Source: Arthrobacter sp. 260
GTDB lineage: Bacteria; Actinomycetota; Actinomycetes; Actinomycetales; Micrococcaceae
Direction of reading: 5' to 3'
Assembly (NCBI RefSeq): GCF_013116745.1
Contig: NZ_JABFOE010000002.1
Location: forward strand, 1 to 64,000
DNA length: 64,000 bases
The notes under the pieces were generated by a model, which did no database searches, was not told the DNA's origin, and worked only from the letters and a program-made list of their open reading frames with translations. Each line of letters begins with the position of its first letter. Position 1 is the stretch's first letter. Position numbers and translations under genes: made by a program. Positions 17,224 through 25,219 of the stretch are shown here, one piece after another.

Positions 17224-18143
17224 GCGCCGCCGACTTCAGCCGCCTGTCGATCAACACGGCCACCACTAAAAGCCTGACCCTCGAGGAAGCGGTCCGGGTC
17301 TACGCCGACGCCGGCCTGCAGCACCTCGGCGTGTGGCGGGACCGGGTCGCCGAAGCCGGACTGGACAACGCGGTGCGGCTGGTGCGGGACGCCGGCCTGC
17401 AGGTGTCCAGCCTATGCCGGGGCGGTTTCCTCACCGCGTCCGACGCCGAAGGCCAGCAGCGCGCGCTCGCCGACAACACCGAGGCGATCCGTGAGGCTGC
17501 CGCGCTCGGCACGCGCGAACTGATCATGGTGGTGGGTGGCCTTCCCGCGGCCAGCGCACTGATCGGGGGACCCGCCGTCGACCCGTCAGCGCCCGGAGCG
17601 AAGGACGTTGCCGCCGCCCGACGACGGGTGGCCGACCGGCTCGCCGAACTGGTGCCAGTCGCGCAGCAGCACGGAGTGCGTCTGGTGCTCGAACCGCTGC
17701 ACCCGATGTACGCGGCGGACCGCGCGGTGCTCTCCACTCTGGGGCAGGCCCTTGACCTGGCCGCACCGTTCCCCGCCGACACCGTCGGTGTGGTGGTGGA
17801 TACGTTCCACGTCTGGTGGGATCCATCGCTGGAAGCATCGATCAGCCGGGCTGGCGCGGAGGGTCGGCTCGCCTCCTACCAGGTGTGCGACTTCAACCTG
17901 CCCATTGCCGCCGATGCGCTGCTGTCCCGCGGCTACATGGGAGACGGCTTCGTCGACTTCGCCACGATCGGGCGCTGGGTGGCCGACGCCGGGTACACCG
18001 GCCCGGTGGAGGTGGAGATCTTCAACCAGGGCATCTGGGACACCCCGGGCGCCGACGCCGTCGAGACGGTGAAGGCCCGCTGGGCTGAACACGTGCTGCC
18101 GCACCTTGCCTCGGCGCCTCTGCCCGCGGACGCGCGCGCCTGA
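17220..18143 (+). CDS. Sugar phosphate isomerase/epimerase (xylose-isomerase-like TIM barrel)
   Basis: A 307-aa member of the AP endonuclease 2/xylose isomerase-like superfamily. Candidate divalent-metal ligands lie in RLVLEPLHPM (Glu), VVVDTFHVWWDP (Asp, His) and VEVEIFNQGIW (Glu). Translation is coupled to the DUF993 gene by GTGA. A strong hairpin follows, so this is the operon's last gene. Likely role: cytoplasmic isomerisation or dehydration in the same undefined sugar pathway. Confidence 0.82.
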   Translation: MSAADFSRLSINTATTKSLTLEEAVRVYADAGLQHLGVWRDRVAEAGLDNAVRLVRDAGLQVSSLCRGGFLTASDAEGQQRALADNTEAIREAAALGTRELIMVVGGLPAASALIGGPAVDPSAPGAKDVAAARRRVADRLAELVPVAQQHGVRLVLEPLHPMYAADRAVLSTLGQALDLAAPFPADTVGVVVDTFHVWWDPSLEASISRAGAEGRLASYQVCDFNLPIAADALLSRGYMGDGFVDFATIGRWVADAGYTGPVEVEIFNQGIWDTPGADAVETVKARWAEHVLPHLASAPLPADARA

Positions 18144-18171
18144 CAGCGTTCAGCTACTGACGCGGGAACTC

Positions 18172-18210
18172 GCCGCGTGGCCGCTGCATGGGGGACAGCG
18201 GCCACGCGGC
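18172..18210 (+). terminator. Terminator hairpin of the Gfo/DUF993 operon
   Basis: Perfect 15-bp GC-rich stem (18172-18186 with 18196-18210) and 9-nt loop, 29 bp after the last stop codon and in front of a convergent gene. No T tract. Confidence 0.7.
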
Positions 18211-18249
18211 ACCACTCCACCGGCCACGAAGGTCAGCGGGTGGATGGAG

Positions 18250-18295
18250 GTTGCTTACGGCGTGTTTCCTTGCGGCGCGGTTGCGTACGGCGTGT
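18250..18295. repeat. 16-bp direct repeat, 30-bp period
   Basis: GTTGCTTACGGCGTGT (18250-18265) recurs as GTTGCGTACGGCGTGT (18280-18295) with one mismatch, in the short gap just before the convergent esterase stop codon. No function is evident; it may be a two-unit remnant of a tandem repeat. Confidence 0.6.
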
Positions 18296-18299
18296 CTGT

Positions 18300-18938
18300 T
18301 TACCGGGCGGCGGGAGCCGTGCGGGAACCAATCCACGTTGCCGCAGCATCCACCTCGGTGGGGTGCACGCCATGCCCGCCCTCGCGGACGGCCTGGTGGA
18401 CGTCGGAGCCTGCGTTGTCGAGCACCGACTTCAGCTGCGTCACGCTGGTCAGCGGCGCCATGGCGTCCGCCTCCCCGTTGAAGAGTGCGACGGCGGTGCC
18501 CGACAGGTCGCCGTCGAACGAGCGGTCACCGAGCGGATACATCCCGGAGAAGGCGACCACGTCGGTCAGCGCCTGGGGGTGCAACAGGACGGTGGCCAGG
18601 GCGATGTTCGCGCCATTGGAGAACCCGACCGCGATGACCTTCCGCTCGCCCAGACCGTAGTTCCCGCGGGCCCACTCGATGAAATCGGCGAGCTGACCGG
18701 CGCGGCGGACGACGTCGTCGACGTCGAACTTGCCCTCGCCGAACCGGCGGAACCACCGGTTCATACCCTGTTCCTGCACCGGACCCCGTGGGGCGAGGTA
18801 GCCCGCCTGGGGTGCCAGGCGCTGGGCCAGCTGCAGCAGGTCATGCTCGGTGCCACCGGTCCCATGGAGCAGCAGGAGGACGGGGCTGTCGGGCGTTCCC
18901 GCATCGTAGAGGTGCGGCCACTGGTCAACATTGGTCAT
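18300..18938 (-). CDS. Alpha/beta-hydrolase (MhqD-like carboxylesterase)
   Basis: A 212-aa alpha/beta-hydrolase of the phospholipase/carboxylesterase type. The oxyanion turn LLLHGTGGTEHD, the nucleophile elbow GFSNGAN, an acidic segment (NGEADAM) and the terminal His (GGHGVHPTE) make a complete triad. AGGAGC ribosome binding site. It lies 9 bp downstream of a ring-cleaving dioxygenase gene, matching the mhqD/mhqO pairing known from Bacillus, where the products detoxify quinones and hydroquinones. The role here is by analogy. Confidence 0.82.
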   Translation of the reverse strand: MTNVDQWPHLYDAGTPDSPVLLLLHGTGGTEHDLLQLAQRLAPQAGYLAPRGPVQEQGMNRWFRRFGEGKFDVDDVVRRAGQLADFIEWARGNYGLGERKVIAVGFSNGANIALATVLLHPQALTDVVAFSGMYPLGDRSFDGDLSGTAVALFNGEADAMAPLTSVTQLKSVLDNAGSDVHQAVREGGHGVHPTEVDAAATWIGSRTAPAAR

Positions 18939-18947
18939 CTGATGCTC

Positions 18948-19925
18948 CTAGCTCAGGAAGGTGGCGATGGACGGATTGTTCTCATCGGGCACGTTGATCT
19001 TGGCGACGGCGTGCGAGATGGCATCCCGGTTGGGCTCCAGCCATGGTGGCAGCTTCAGGGAGCGCCCCAGCTCGAGCAAGGGCTCGTCGATGTCGAAGCC
19101 CGGGGTATCCGTGGCGATTTCCAGTAGGGTGCCGCCTGGCTCCCTGAAGTAGATCGAGGTGAAGTACTGGCGGTCGAGGATGGCCGTGACCGCGTAGCCG
19201 CGCTCCGCCAGTTCCTGGCGCCAAAGTTCCTGGGTGGCCTGGTCGGGCACCCGGAAGGCGATGTGGTGGACGGTTCCGCCAGCCACGAGGCCCCGCTCGC
19301 CGCGGCGGTCGGTGACCAGGTCGACAACGGTGCCGGGCTCGCCGTCGTGAGTGCTGAGGCGGTACCGCCCGTCGGTTTCGCTGAGGATCTTCATGCCCAG
19401 GTCCCGGGTAAAGGTTTCCAGGCTCGCAGTGGGGTCCTCGACGGTCAGCACCGATGAGTGCTGGCCGCGGACGGCGTACTCGGCGGGGACGGAGGCGGAG
19501 TCCCACGGGTTGCGCGGGTCAGTGAGCGACGAGGCCACCAGGTCGATCTGCAGGCCGTCGGGATCGCGGAGCGACAGACGCTCTTCCTCTGAGGATGCCC
19601 GGGCGATCGATGACTCGACGCCGATGGCCTTGAAGTGGTCCTGCCACCAGCCGAGGGTGCCCTGCGGGACGGAGAACGCGGTGGTGGTGGACTGTCCAGT
19701 GCCGACCTTGCCGCTCCGGATGCCCTGCCAGGGGAAAAAAGTCAGGAGGGAGCCGGGGCTGCCAGCTTCGTCGCCGTAGTAGAGGTGATACGTGCCCGGA
19801 TCGTCGAAGTTCACTGTCTTCTTGACGAGTCGCAGGCCCAGGCCCTTGATGTAGAAGTCGATGTTCTTCTGGGGGTCGCCCGCAATTGCGGTGACGTGGT
19901 GGAGCCCTTCAGTTTGTGCGGTCAC
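18948..19925 (-). CDS. Ring-cleaving dioxygenase, VOC superfamily (MhqO-like)
   Basis: A 325-aa two-module VOC (glyoxalase/extradiol dioxygenase fold) protein. Probable metal ligands are His in GLHHVTAIAGDP at the N-terminus, His in TVHHIAFRVPD of the second module and Glu in GTLLEIATDTPGF. This arrangement is typical of MhqO/LinE-like hydroquinone ring-cleavage enzymes. GTG start preceded by a very strong GAGGAGGA. It forms an operon with the esterase downstream. Probable role: oxidative opening of hydroquinone-type aromatics, or quinone stress defence. Confidence 0.85.
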   Translation of the reverse strand: MTAQTEGLHHVTAIAGDPQKNIDFYIKGLGLRLVKKTVNFDDPGTYHLYYGDEAGSPGSLLTFFPWQGIRSGKVGTGQSTTTAFSVPQGTLGWWQDHFKAIGVESSIARASSEEERLSLRDPDGLQIDLVASSLTDPRNPWDSASVPAEYAVRGQHSSVLTVEDPTASLETFTRDLGMKILSETDGRYRLSTHDGEPGTVVDLVTDRRGERGLVAGGTVHHIAFRVPDQATQELWRQELAERGYAVTAILDRQYFTSIYFREPGGTLLEIATDTPGFDIDEPLLELGRSLKLPPWLEPNRDAISHAVAKINVPDENNPSIATFLS

Positions 19926-20033
19926 ACTTCCTCCTCGTTAGTTCCAGCGGTGGACGCCGGCATGTAGATGCAAACGCATGGACCACTCTAATTGTTCCCG
20001 GCGTGTTTGGGGAGTCCCCAGTGGGTTCCACGT

Positions 20034-20099
20034 AAAACCGGCCCCCGGAGCAAGACCCGCCGATTGCAAGCGGCGGACCTTGCTGTTGGGGCCGGTTTT
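20034..20099 (+). repeat. Palindromic repeat, copy A
   Basis: A long imperfect hairpin: outer arms AAAACCGGCCCC and GGGGCCGGTTTT, inner arms GCAAG-CCGCCG and CGGCGG-CTTGC around an ATTGCAAG loop. It sits between divergent genes, so it cannot terminate either. A near copy lies at 21293-21350, beyond the intervening gene. Confidence 0.8.
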
Positions 20100-20102
20100 G
20101 GC

Positions 20103-20153
20103 TCTGGCTGTGCCGGCGCACACGTATTGATCTGGCTGTGTCGGCGCAGACGT
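20103..20153 (+). repeat. Two 23-bp direct repeats, 28-bp period
   Basis: TCTGGCTGTGCCGGCGCACA plus CGT (20103-20125) recurs as TCTGGCTGTGTCGGCGCAGA plus CGT (20131-20153) with two substitutions. It directly abuts palindromic repeat copy A. Function unknown. Confidence 0.7.
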
Positions 20154-20297
20154 GCCTAGGCCGGCAAGGGGCGCCAGGCGGGAGCGCGCTGGCACCGACG
20201 TGCTGACCGGGTCCCGCCGGAACGGACTCCGGCGGGTTGTCCACATAGCCGGATAGACCCATGGAGATGTGGGTTTCGGCTGGGCATCCTAGTTGCC

Positions 20298-21239
20298 ATG
20301 ACGACCTTGGAGTGGCTGGAGCGAGAAGAGCTATGGCTAACAGGTGAACTCCGTGACCGGGGGTTCACCACCGCCGCTATCGCCGCTCTAGTGAGGCGAG
20401 GAGAGTTGGTTCGGGTCCGGCGCGGCTGTTACCAGTCCATTGAACGGTGGAAGACGTTGACCACGGATGGCCAGCAACTGCTCCGGGTGGTTGCTCATAG
20501 CGCGGTTGGCGCATCTCTGGGCAACGAGGCCCCGGTCTATAGCCACACCTCTGCGGCTCGTCTCCACGGGTTGTACCTGCTGAATCCCGATCCGCTGATT
20601 CACATCACCCAATGGTCGAATGCTTCACCGACGAGCCATGCCCGGGATGTTCGTAAGCATCAGGGGTGGTTGGCGGCCCCGGAGGTGACCCAGAAGCTCG
20701 GCCTGCTCGTCACCTCGTTGGAACGTACGGTGGTGGACTGTTCGCGGATCTTCCAGTATCGGCAGGGACTTGTCACAGCTGAGCACGCCCTTAGTCTGGG
20801 AGCCAACATCGCGGTGATGAAGCGCATCGTTGAAGGCCTCGCTAATCACAAAGGCATCGGGAATGCGCGGAGGGTGGTAGCGAACGCGAGCCACCTTTCG
20901 GAGTCTCCGGGCGAGACCCTCACGCTGGATGTCATGCGATCCCTGCGGATTCCGATGCCTGAACAGCAGGTCTGTGTCACCAGTAGGCTGGGTGACCACC
21001 GGCTGGACTTCGCCTGGCGGGACTTGCGCGCTGCCATGGAATTCGATGGCCGCGTCAAATACTTCAACTACCAGCCCACGTCACAAGTCCTCTTTGAAGA
21101 GCGTCGACGTGAGAAGGCACTGGTCGAACTCGGGTGGACCATCCTGAGGATCGAATGGGCTGACCTGTTCAAGGAAGCAGAACTTAGGGAGCGGATCCTG
21201 AACCACCTTCGGAGGGCCGCTGCTCGCCGGGCAGCCTAG
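20298..21239 (+). CDS. AbiEi-type antitoxin domain / DUF559-like protein
   Basis: A 313-aa protein. Residues about 5-55 form a winged-helix segment (FTTAAIAALVRRGELVRVRRG) like the N-terminus of type IV AbiEi antitoxins. Residues about 60-110 continue AbiEi-like (VYSHTSAARLHGL). The C-terminus (LDFAWRDLRAAMEFDGRVKY, then LVELGWTILRIEWADLF) resembles the DUF559/very-short-patch endonuclease-like fold with an acidic D/E pair. No AbiEii nucleotidyltransferase toxin gene is adjacent, so this is an orphan; such orphans are frequent in actinobacteria. Flanking palindromic repeats on both sides suggest that the gene may have been inserted as a unit (inference). Confidence 0.7.
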   Translation: MTTLEWLEREELWLTGELRDRGFTTAAIAALVRRGELVRVRRGCYQSIERWKTLTTDGQQLLRVVAHSAVGASLGNEAPVYSHTSAARLHGLYLLNPDPLIHITQWSNASPTSHARDVRKHQGWLAAPEVTQKLGLLVTSLERTVVDCSRIFQYRQGLVTAEHALSLGANIAVMKRIVEGLANHKGIGNARRVVANASHLSESPGETLTLDVMRSLRIPMPEQQVCVTSRLGDHRLDFAWRDLRAAMEFDGRVKYFNYQPTSQVLFEERRREKALVELGWTILRIEWADLFKEAELRERILNHLRRAAARRAA

Positions 21240-21292
21240 CTCTGAAACTTTGTCCTCCATTGATGCGCTGCTAGTCCGCCGCCGCTATAGAA

Positions 21293-21350
21293 ACGGCCCC
21301 GAGGGCAAGATCCGCCGGTTGCAAGCGGCGGATCTTGCTGTTGGGGCCGT
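21293..21350 (+). repeat. Palindromic repeat, copy B
   Basis: Second copy of the 20034 element in the same orientation: outer arms ACGGCCCC and GGGGCCGT, perfect inner arms GCAAGATCCGCCG and CGGCGGATCTTGC around GTTGCAAG. It could act as terminator for the upstream gene, but copy A shows that the sequence is a dispersed repeat. Confidence 0.8.
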
Positions 21351-21367
21351 AACTGTGAAGAAACTGG

Positions 21368-21432
21368 TTGACGGACATCCTTAACCAGCTTTACTATTTC
21401 ATCAGACAGAAGAAACCTTCCATAATACGGAA
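21368..21432 (+). promoter_or_regulatory. Promoter and operator-like palindrome of the hyi-glxR-gcl operon
   Basis: TTGACG (21368-21373), an 18-nt spacer and TACTAT (21392-21397) form a good promoter. Downstream, TTCCATAATACGGAA (21418-21432) is a pseudo-palindrome with matching TTCC/GGAA ends and paired TA steps, about 25 bp before the hyi start. Its length and AT core would suit an IclR or GntR repressor; the regulator is not identified. Confidence 0.6.
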
Positions 21433-21456
21433 TGACAACCGAACTTGGGGATCCTC

Positions 21457-22251
21457 ATGACCTACACCGTGAACTGTTCAATCCTCCTCACCGAGTTGCC
21501 GCTGCTGGAGCGTCCGGCGGCGGCAAAAGCGGCCGGCTTCGACGCGGTCGAGTTCTGGTGGCCCTTCCCCACCTCGACGCCGTCGGCCGCAGAGGTCGAG
21601 GAGTTCGAGAACGCCATTACCAGTGCTGGCGTCCAGCTGACCGGCCTGAACTTCAACGCGGGAGACATGCCCGGCGGGGATCGCGGCCTGGTGTCCTGGT
21701 CAGACCGCAGTGAGGAGTTCCGGGCGAACCTGCCCGTCGTCGTCGGGATTGGGAAGCGGCTGGGCTGTACGTCGTTCAATGCCCTGTACGGCAACCGGGT
21801 GGACGGCGTCAGTCCGGAGGAGCAGGACGCGCTCGCCGTCGACAACCTGGTGCTCGCCGCGGAAGCGGTCGCCGCGATCGGCGGAACCGTGCTGCTGGAA
21901 CCGGTCAGCGGCGCCGACCGGTACCCGCTCAAGATCGCCCAGGATGCCCTGGACGTCATCGCCCGGGTCCACGCCCGCGGTGCCAGGAACATCTTGCTCC
22001 TCGCCGATTTCTACCACCTGTCAGTGAACGGCGACGACGTCGGGGCCGTCATCGAGGCCCACGCGCAGGACTTTGGGCACATCCAGATTGCCGACGCACC
22101 GGGCCGCGGCGCTCCCGGCAGCGGAAACCTCCCCCTGACGGACTGGATCGACCGCAGCCGCGCGCTCGGCTACCAGGGCCCGATCGGCCTCGAATATAAG
22201 ACCCCCGCCGACCAGGCATTTTCCTGGGCCACCACGACAGCCAGCAAGTAA
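21457..22251 (+). CDS. hyi: Hydroxypyruvate isomerase
   Basis: A 264-aa TIM-barrel enzyme interconverting hydroxypyruvate and tartronate semialdehyde. It starts MTYTVNCSILLTELPLLERP, as Hyi proteins do. It carries the probable catalytic/metal Glu in VLLEPVSGADRYPL, ADFYHLSVNGDD, GHIQIADAPGRGAPGSG and the terminal GLEYKTP. An in-frame TTG at 21445 would add four residues, but the GGGGA ribosome binding site supports ATG at 21457. First gene of the hyi-glxR-gcl operon, the standard glyoxylate-to-glycerate set. Confidence 0.92.
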   Translation: MTYTVNCSILLTELPLLERPAAAKAAGFDAVEFWWPFPTSTPSAAEVEEFENAITSAGVQLTGLNFNAGDMPGGDRGLVSWSDRSEEFRANLPVVVGIGKRLGCTSFNALYGNRVDGVSPEEQDALAVDNLVLAAEAVAAIGGTVLLEPVSGADRYPLKIAQDALDVIARVHARGARNILLLADFYHLSVNGDDVGAVIEAHAQDFGHIQIADAPGRGAPGSGNLPLTDWIDRSRALGYQGPIGLEYKTPADQAFSWATTTASK

Positions 22252-22263
22252 AGGACCAGCACA

Positions 22264-23139
22264 ATGACACACGTTGCAGTCATCGGACTCGGCATAATGG
22301 GGCTCCCCATGGCCATCAACCTCGTCTCCGCCGGCCACACGGTCACCGGGTACAACCGCAGCCAGGGCCGGATCGACAAGCTCACCGCCGAGGGCGGTCG
22401 CGGCGCCTCCAGCATCGCCGATGCGGTGGCCGAGGCCGACGTCGTCATCACCATGGTGCCGGATTCCCCGGATGTGGAGGAGGTCGTCGGTGGTGCTGAC
22501 GGCGTGTTTGCGAACGCCAGGAGTGGAGCCCTGTGGATCGATGCCAGCAGCATCCGGCCCGACGTCGCCGCCCGCCTCGCCGACGAGGCCAGGGCTGGCG
22601 GTCTCCGGCCCCTCGATGCACCGGTCTCCGGCGGTGAGCAGGGCGCCATTGATGGAGTCCTGTCCATCATGGTCGGCGGCGACGCCGCCGACTTTGAGGC
22701 CGCGCAGGACGTTTTCGCCGCCGTCGGGAAAACCATCGTGCACGTGGGTCCGTCCGGGTCAGGTCAGACCGTCAAGGCCGCCAACCAGCTGATCGTCGCC
22801 GTCAATATCGGCGTCCTCGCCGAAGCCATCACCTTCCTCGAGGCGTACGGCGTGGACACCGCAGCCGCCCTGAAAGTGCTCGGCGGCGGGTTGGCGGGCT
22901 CCAAGGTGCTGGACCAGAAGGGTCAGAAGATGCTCGACCGCAACTTCGACCCCGGGTTCCGGCTCGCACTGCACCACAAAGACCTCGGCATTGTCACCTC
23001 AGCTGCCCGTGAAGCCGGCGTCGCCACCCCGCTGGGTGCCCTCGCCGCGCAACTGGTTGCCTCGCTCGTCACCACGGGCGACGGCGGCCTGGACCACTCA
23101 GGCCTGTTCAAGCTGATCAATCAGCTGTCCGGCAAATAG
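22264..23139 (+). CDS. glxR: 2-hydroxy-3-oxopropionate (tartronate semialdehyde) reductase
   Basis: Beta-hydroxyacid dehydrogenase of 291 aa that reduces tartronate semialdehyde to D-glycerate with NAD(P)H. The Rossmann motif GLGIMGLPMAINLVSAGH is at the N-terminus. The substrate signature is DAPVSGGEQGAIDGVLSIM (about 118-136), and the catalytic Lys lies in GQTVKAANQLIVA (about 169). Twelve bp separate it from hyi, and it precedes gcl, the order seen in many glyoxylate operons. Confidence 0.93.
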   Translation: MTHVAVIGLGIMGLPMAINLVSAGHTVTGYNRSQGRIDKLTAEGGRGASSIADAVAEADVVITMVPDSPDVEEVVGGADGVFANARSGALWIDASSIRPDVAARLADEARAGGLRPLDAPVSGGEQGAIDGVLSIMVGGDAADFEAAQDVFAAVGKTIVHVGPSGSGQTVKAANQLIVAVNIGVLAEAITFLEAYGVDTAAALKVLGGGLAGSKVLDQKGQKMLDRNFDPGFRLALHHKDLGIVTSAAREAGVATPLGALAAQLVASLVTTGDGGLDHSGLFKLINQLSGK

Positions 23140-23168
23140 ACAGTATGTAGACAGAAGAAGGACTTCCC

Positions 23169-24950
23169 ATGCCACGAATGCGCGCCGTCGATGCCGCCAT
23201 TGCCATCCTCGAACGGGAGGGTGCCACCACGGCGTTTGGCCTGCCGGGTGCCGCCATCAACCCGTTCTATTCAGCGATGCGCGCCCACGGCGGCATCCGT
23301 CACATCCTCGCCCGGCACGTCGAGGGCGCGTCCCACATGGCCGAGGGGTTCACCCGGGCGAAGGAGGGCAACATCGGCATCTGCGTCGGCACGTCAGGGC
23401 CAGCCGGAACTGACATGATCACCGGCCTGTACTCGGCGTGGGCTGACTCGATTCCCATCCTTTGCATCACCGGTCAGGCCCCGGTGGCGAAGCTGCACAA
23501 GGAGGACTTCCAGGCGGTCGATATCGCCAGCATCGCAGGGCCGGTCACCAAGATGGCCGTCACGGTGATGGAGGCTGGCCAGGTTCCCGGGACCTTCCAG
23601 AAGGCGTTCCACGAGATGCGGTCGGGCCGTCCGGGACCGGTGCTGATCGATCTGCCGATCGACGTGCAGCAGACCATGATCGAGTTCGACCCGGAGACCT
23701 ACGAGCCGCTCCAGGTCCACAAGCCGGAAGCGTCCCGTCGGCAGCTCGAAAAGGTGCTGGACATGCTCGGGGCCTCCGAGCGACCGCTGATCATCGCCGG
23801 CGGAGGGATCATCAACTCCAACGCGTCAGCGGACCTGGTGGAGCTGGCCGAACTGCTGAACATCCCCGTCATTCCCACACTGATGGGCTGGGGCTCCATC
23901 CCAGACGACCACGATCTGATGGCCGGCATGGTGGGACTGCAAACCTCGCACCGCTACGGCAACGCAACGCTATTGGAGTCCGACGTCGTCGTCGGGATCG
24001 GCAACCGGTGGGCCAACCGCCACACCGGAGCCCTCGACGTGTATACAAAGGACCGGAAGTTTATTCACATCGATATCGAACCCACCCAGATTGGCCGGGT
24101 CTTTGCGCCGGACTTCGGCATTGTCTCCGACGCAGGAGCGGCCCTCCGTGGCCTGGTGGCGTTGGCGAGGGAGCGGAAGGCCCAGCAGGGTCTGCCCGAC
24201 TGGAACGCCTGGGTGAAGAACTGCGCGCAGCGAAAGTCAACGCTGCAGCGCAAGACCAACTTCACCCAGATCCCGGTCAAACCCCAGCGGGTGTACCAGG
24301 AGATGAACCTGGCGTTCGGTCGGGACACCCGGTACGTGTCGACGATCGGCCTGTCGCAGATTGCCGGCGCCCAGTTCCTGCACGTGTACGAGCCCCGCAA
24401 CTGGATCAACTGCGGGCAGGCCGGGCCGCTGGGGTGGACCCTGCCCGCGGCACTCGGCGCGGTCCAGGCCGATCCGGCGACGCCCGTGGTGGCGCTGTCC
24501 GGGGACTACGACTTCCAGTTCATGATCGAGGAGCTCGCCGTCGGCGCCCAGTTCCAGCTGCCCTACATCCACGTGGTGGTCAACAACTCCTACCTGGGCC
24601 TGATCCGGCAGGCGCAGCGCGGTTTCGAGATGGATTATCACGTGTCCCTGGCGTTCGAGAATGTGAACGCCCCGGAACTGGAGGGCTACGGGGTGGACCA
24701 CATCAAAGTGGCCGAGGGGCTGGGCTGCAAGGCCATCAGGGTCCGCGAAGCCGATGACCTGCAGGCGGCCTTCGACAAGGCGCGGGCCCTGATGAGCGAG
24801 TTCCGGGTACCGGTGGTGGTGGAGGTGATCCTGGAGCGGGTGACCAACATTGCGATGGGTGCCGCCGGGATCGACGCGATCAACGAGTTCGAGGACCTCG
24901 CCGAAACTGCTGCGGACGCCCCGACGTCGGTTCCCTCCCTGACGCTCTAG
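23169..24950 (+). CDS. gcl: Glyoxylate carboligase (tartronate-semialdehyde synthase)
   Basis: ThDP-dependent enzyme of 593 aa, the same length as E. coli Gcl, condensing two glyoxylate molecules to tartronate semialdehyde and CO2. Residue 51, in [13 protein letters not shown], is Val where other ThDP enzymes have the catalytic Glu; this is the known Gcl hallmark. The ThDP/Mg motif runs from [12 protein letters not shown] to VVVNNSYLG, and [19 protein letters not shown] is conserved. GAAGGA ribosome binding site. Last gene of the operon, followed by a strong inverted repeat. Confidence 0.96.
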   Translation: MPRMRAVDAAIAILEREGATTAFGLPGAAINPFYSAMRAHGGIRHILARHVEGASHMAEGFTRAKEGNIGICVGTSGPAGTDMITGLYSAWADSIPILCITGQAPVAKLHKEDFQAVDIASIAGPVTKMAVTVMEAGQVPGTFQKAFHEMRSGRPGPVLIDLPIDVQQTMIEFDPETYEPLQVHKPEASRRQLEKVLDMLGASERPLIIAGGGIINSNASADLVELAELLNIPVIPTLMGWGSIPDDHDLMAGMVGLQTSHRYGNATLLESDVVVGIGNRWANRHTGALDVYTKDRKFIHIDIEPTQIGRVFAPDFGIVSDAGAALRGLVALARERKAQQGLPDWNAWVKNCAQRKSTLQRKTNFTQIPVKPQRVYQEMNLAFGRDTRYVSTIGLSQIAGAQFLHVYEPRNWINCGQAGPLGWTLPAALGAVQADPATPVVALSGDYDFQFMIEELAVGAQFQLPYIHVVVNNSYLGLIRQAQRGFEMDYHVSLAFENVNAPELEGYGVDHIKVAEGLGCKAIRVREADDLQAAFDKARALMSEFRVPVVVEVILERVTNIAMGAAGIDAINEFEDLAETAADAPTSVPSLTL

Positions 24951-25110
24951 GCACTCCGGCGCCGAGTGGTTAGCTCTGGCGGGCCCGACGGCGATCGGGT
25001 CTCCACAGCTAACCCCTCGGCGACGGCGGGCGGGCAAGGGTGGCCCGACGGTGAGCACTTTGCGCACGTGTGGCGGGTGGCTGAGCGCTCGCGCAACGGC
25101 GTCGCAGTCG

Positions 25111-25163
25111 TTTGTACAGCTGTGGCGGGTACGGGACGCTTATACCCGCCACAGCTGCACAAA
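25111..25163. terminator. Bidirectional terminator between gcl and the CoA-transferase gene
   Basis: Arms 25111-25131 and 25143-25163 (21 bp, one mismatch) flank an 11-nt loop. The arms end in TTT on one strand and AAA on the other, so the hairpin has short U tails in both directions, between convergent genes. The rest of the 269-bp gap shows only GC-rich sequence without a supported gene. Confidence 0.75.
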
Positions 25164-25219
25164 AGGTCGGCCGCGCGAGCGAGCAAAGGCTGCGCAGGCC
25201 CCAGCAAGCGATAACAGCC

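Larger units (their letters stand above)
19926..20297. other. 372-bp divergent gap containing repeats
   Basis: No credible gene was found here. The gap holds a palindromic repeat (20034-20099) and a pair of 23-bp direct repeats (20103-20153). The promoters of the divergent dioxygenase and AbiEi-like genes must also lie here but are not obvious. Confidence 0.6.

Noticed and set aside
20034..20099. Copy A hairpin as a transcription terminator
   Set aside because: It lies between divergent genes, so there is no upstream transcript for it to terminate; treated as a repeat.
20103..20153. Direct repeats as a CRISPR remnant
   Set aside because: Only two units with a 5-bp gap, no spacers and no cas genes in the window.
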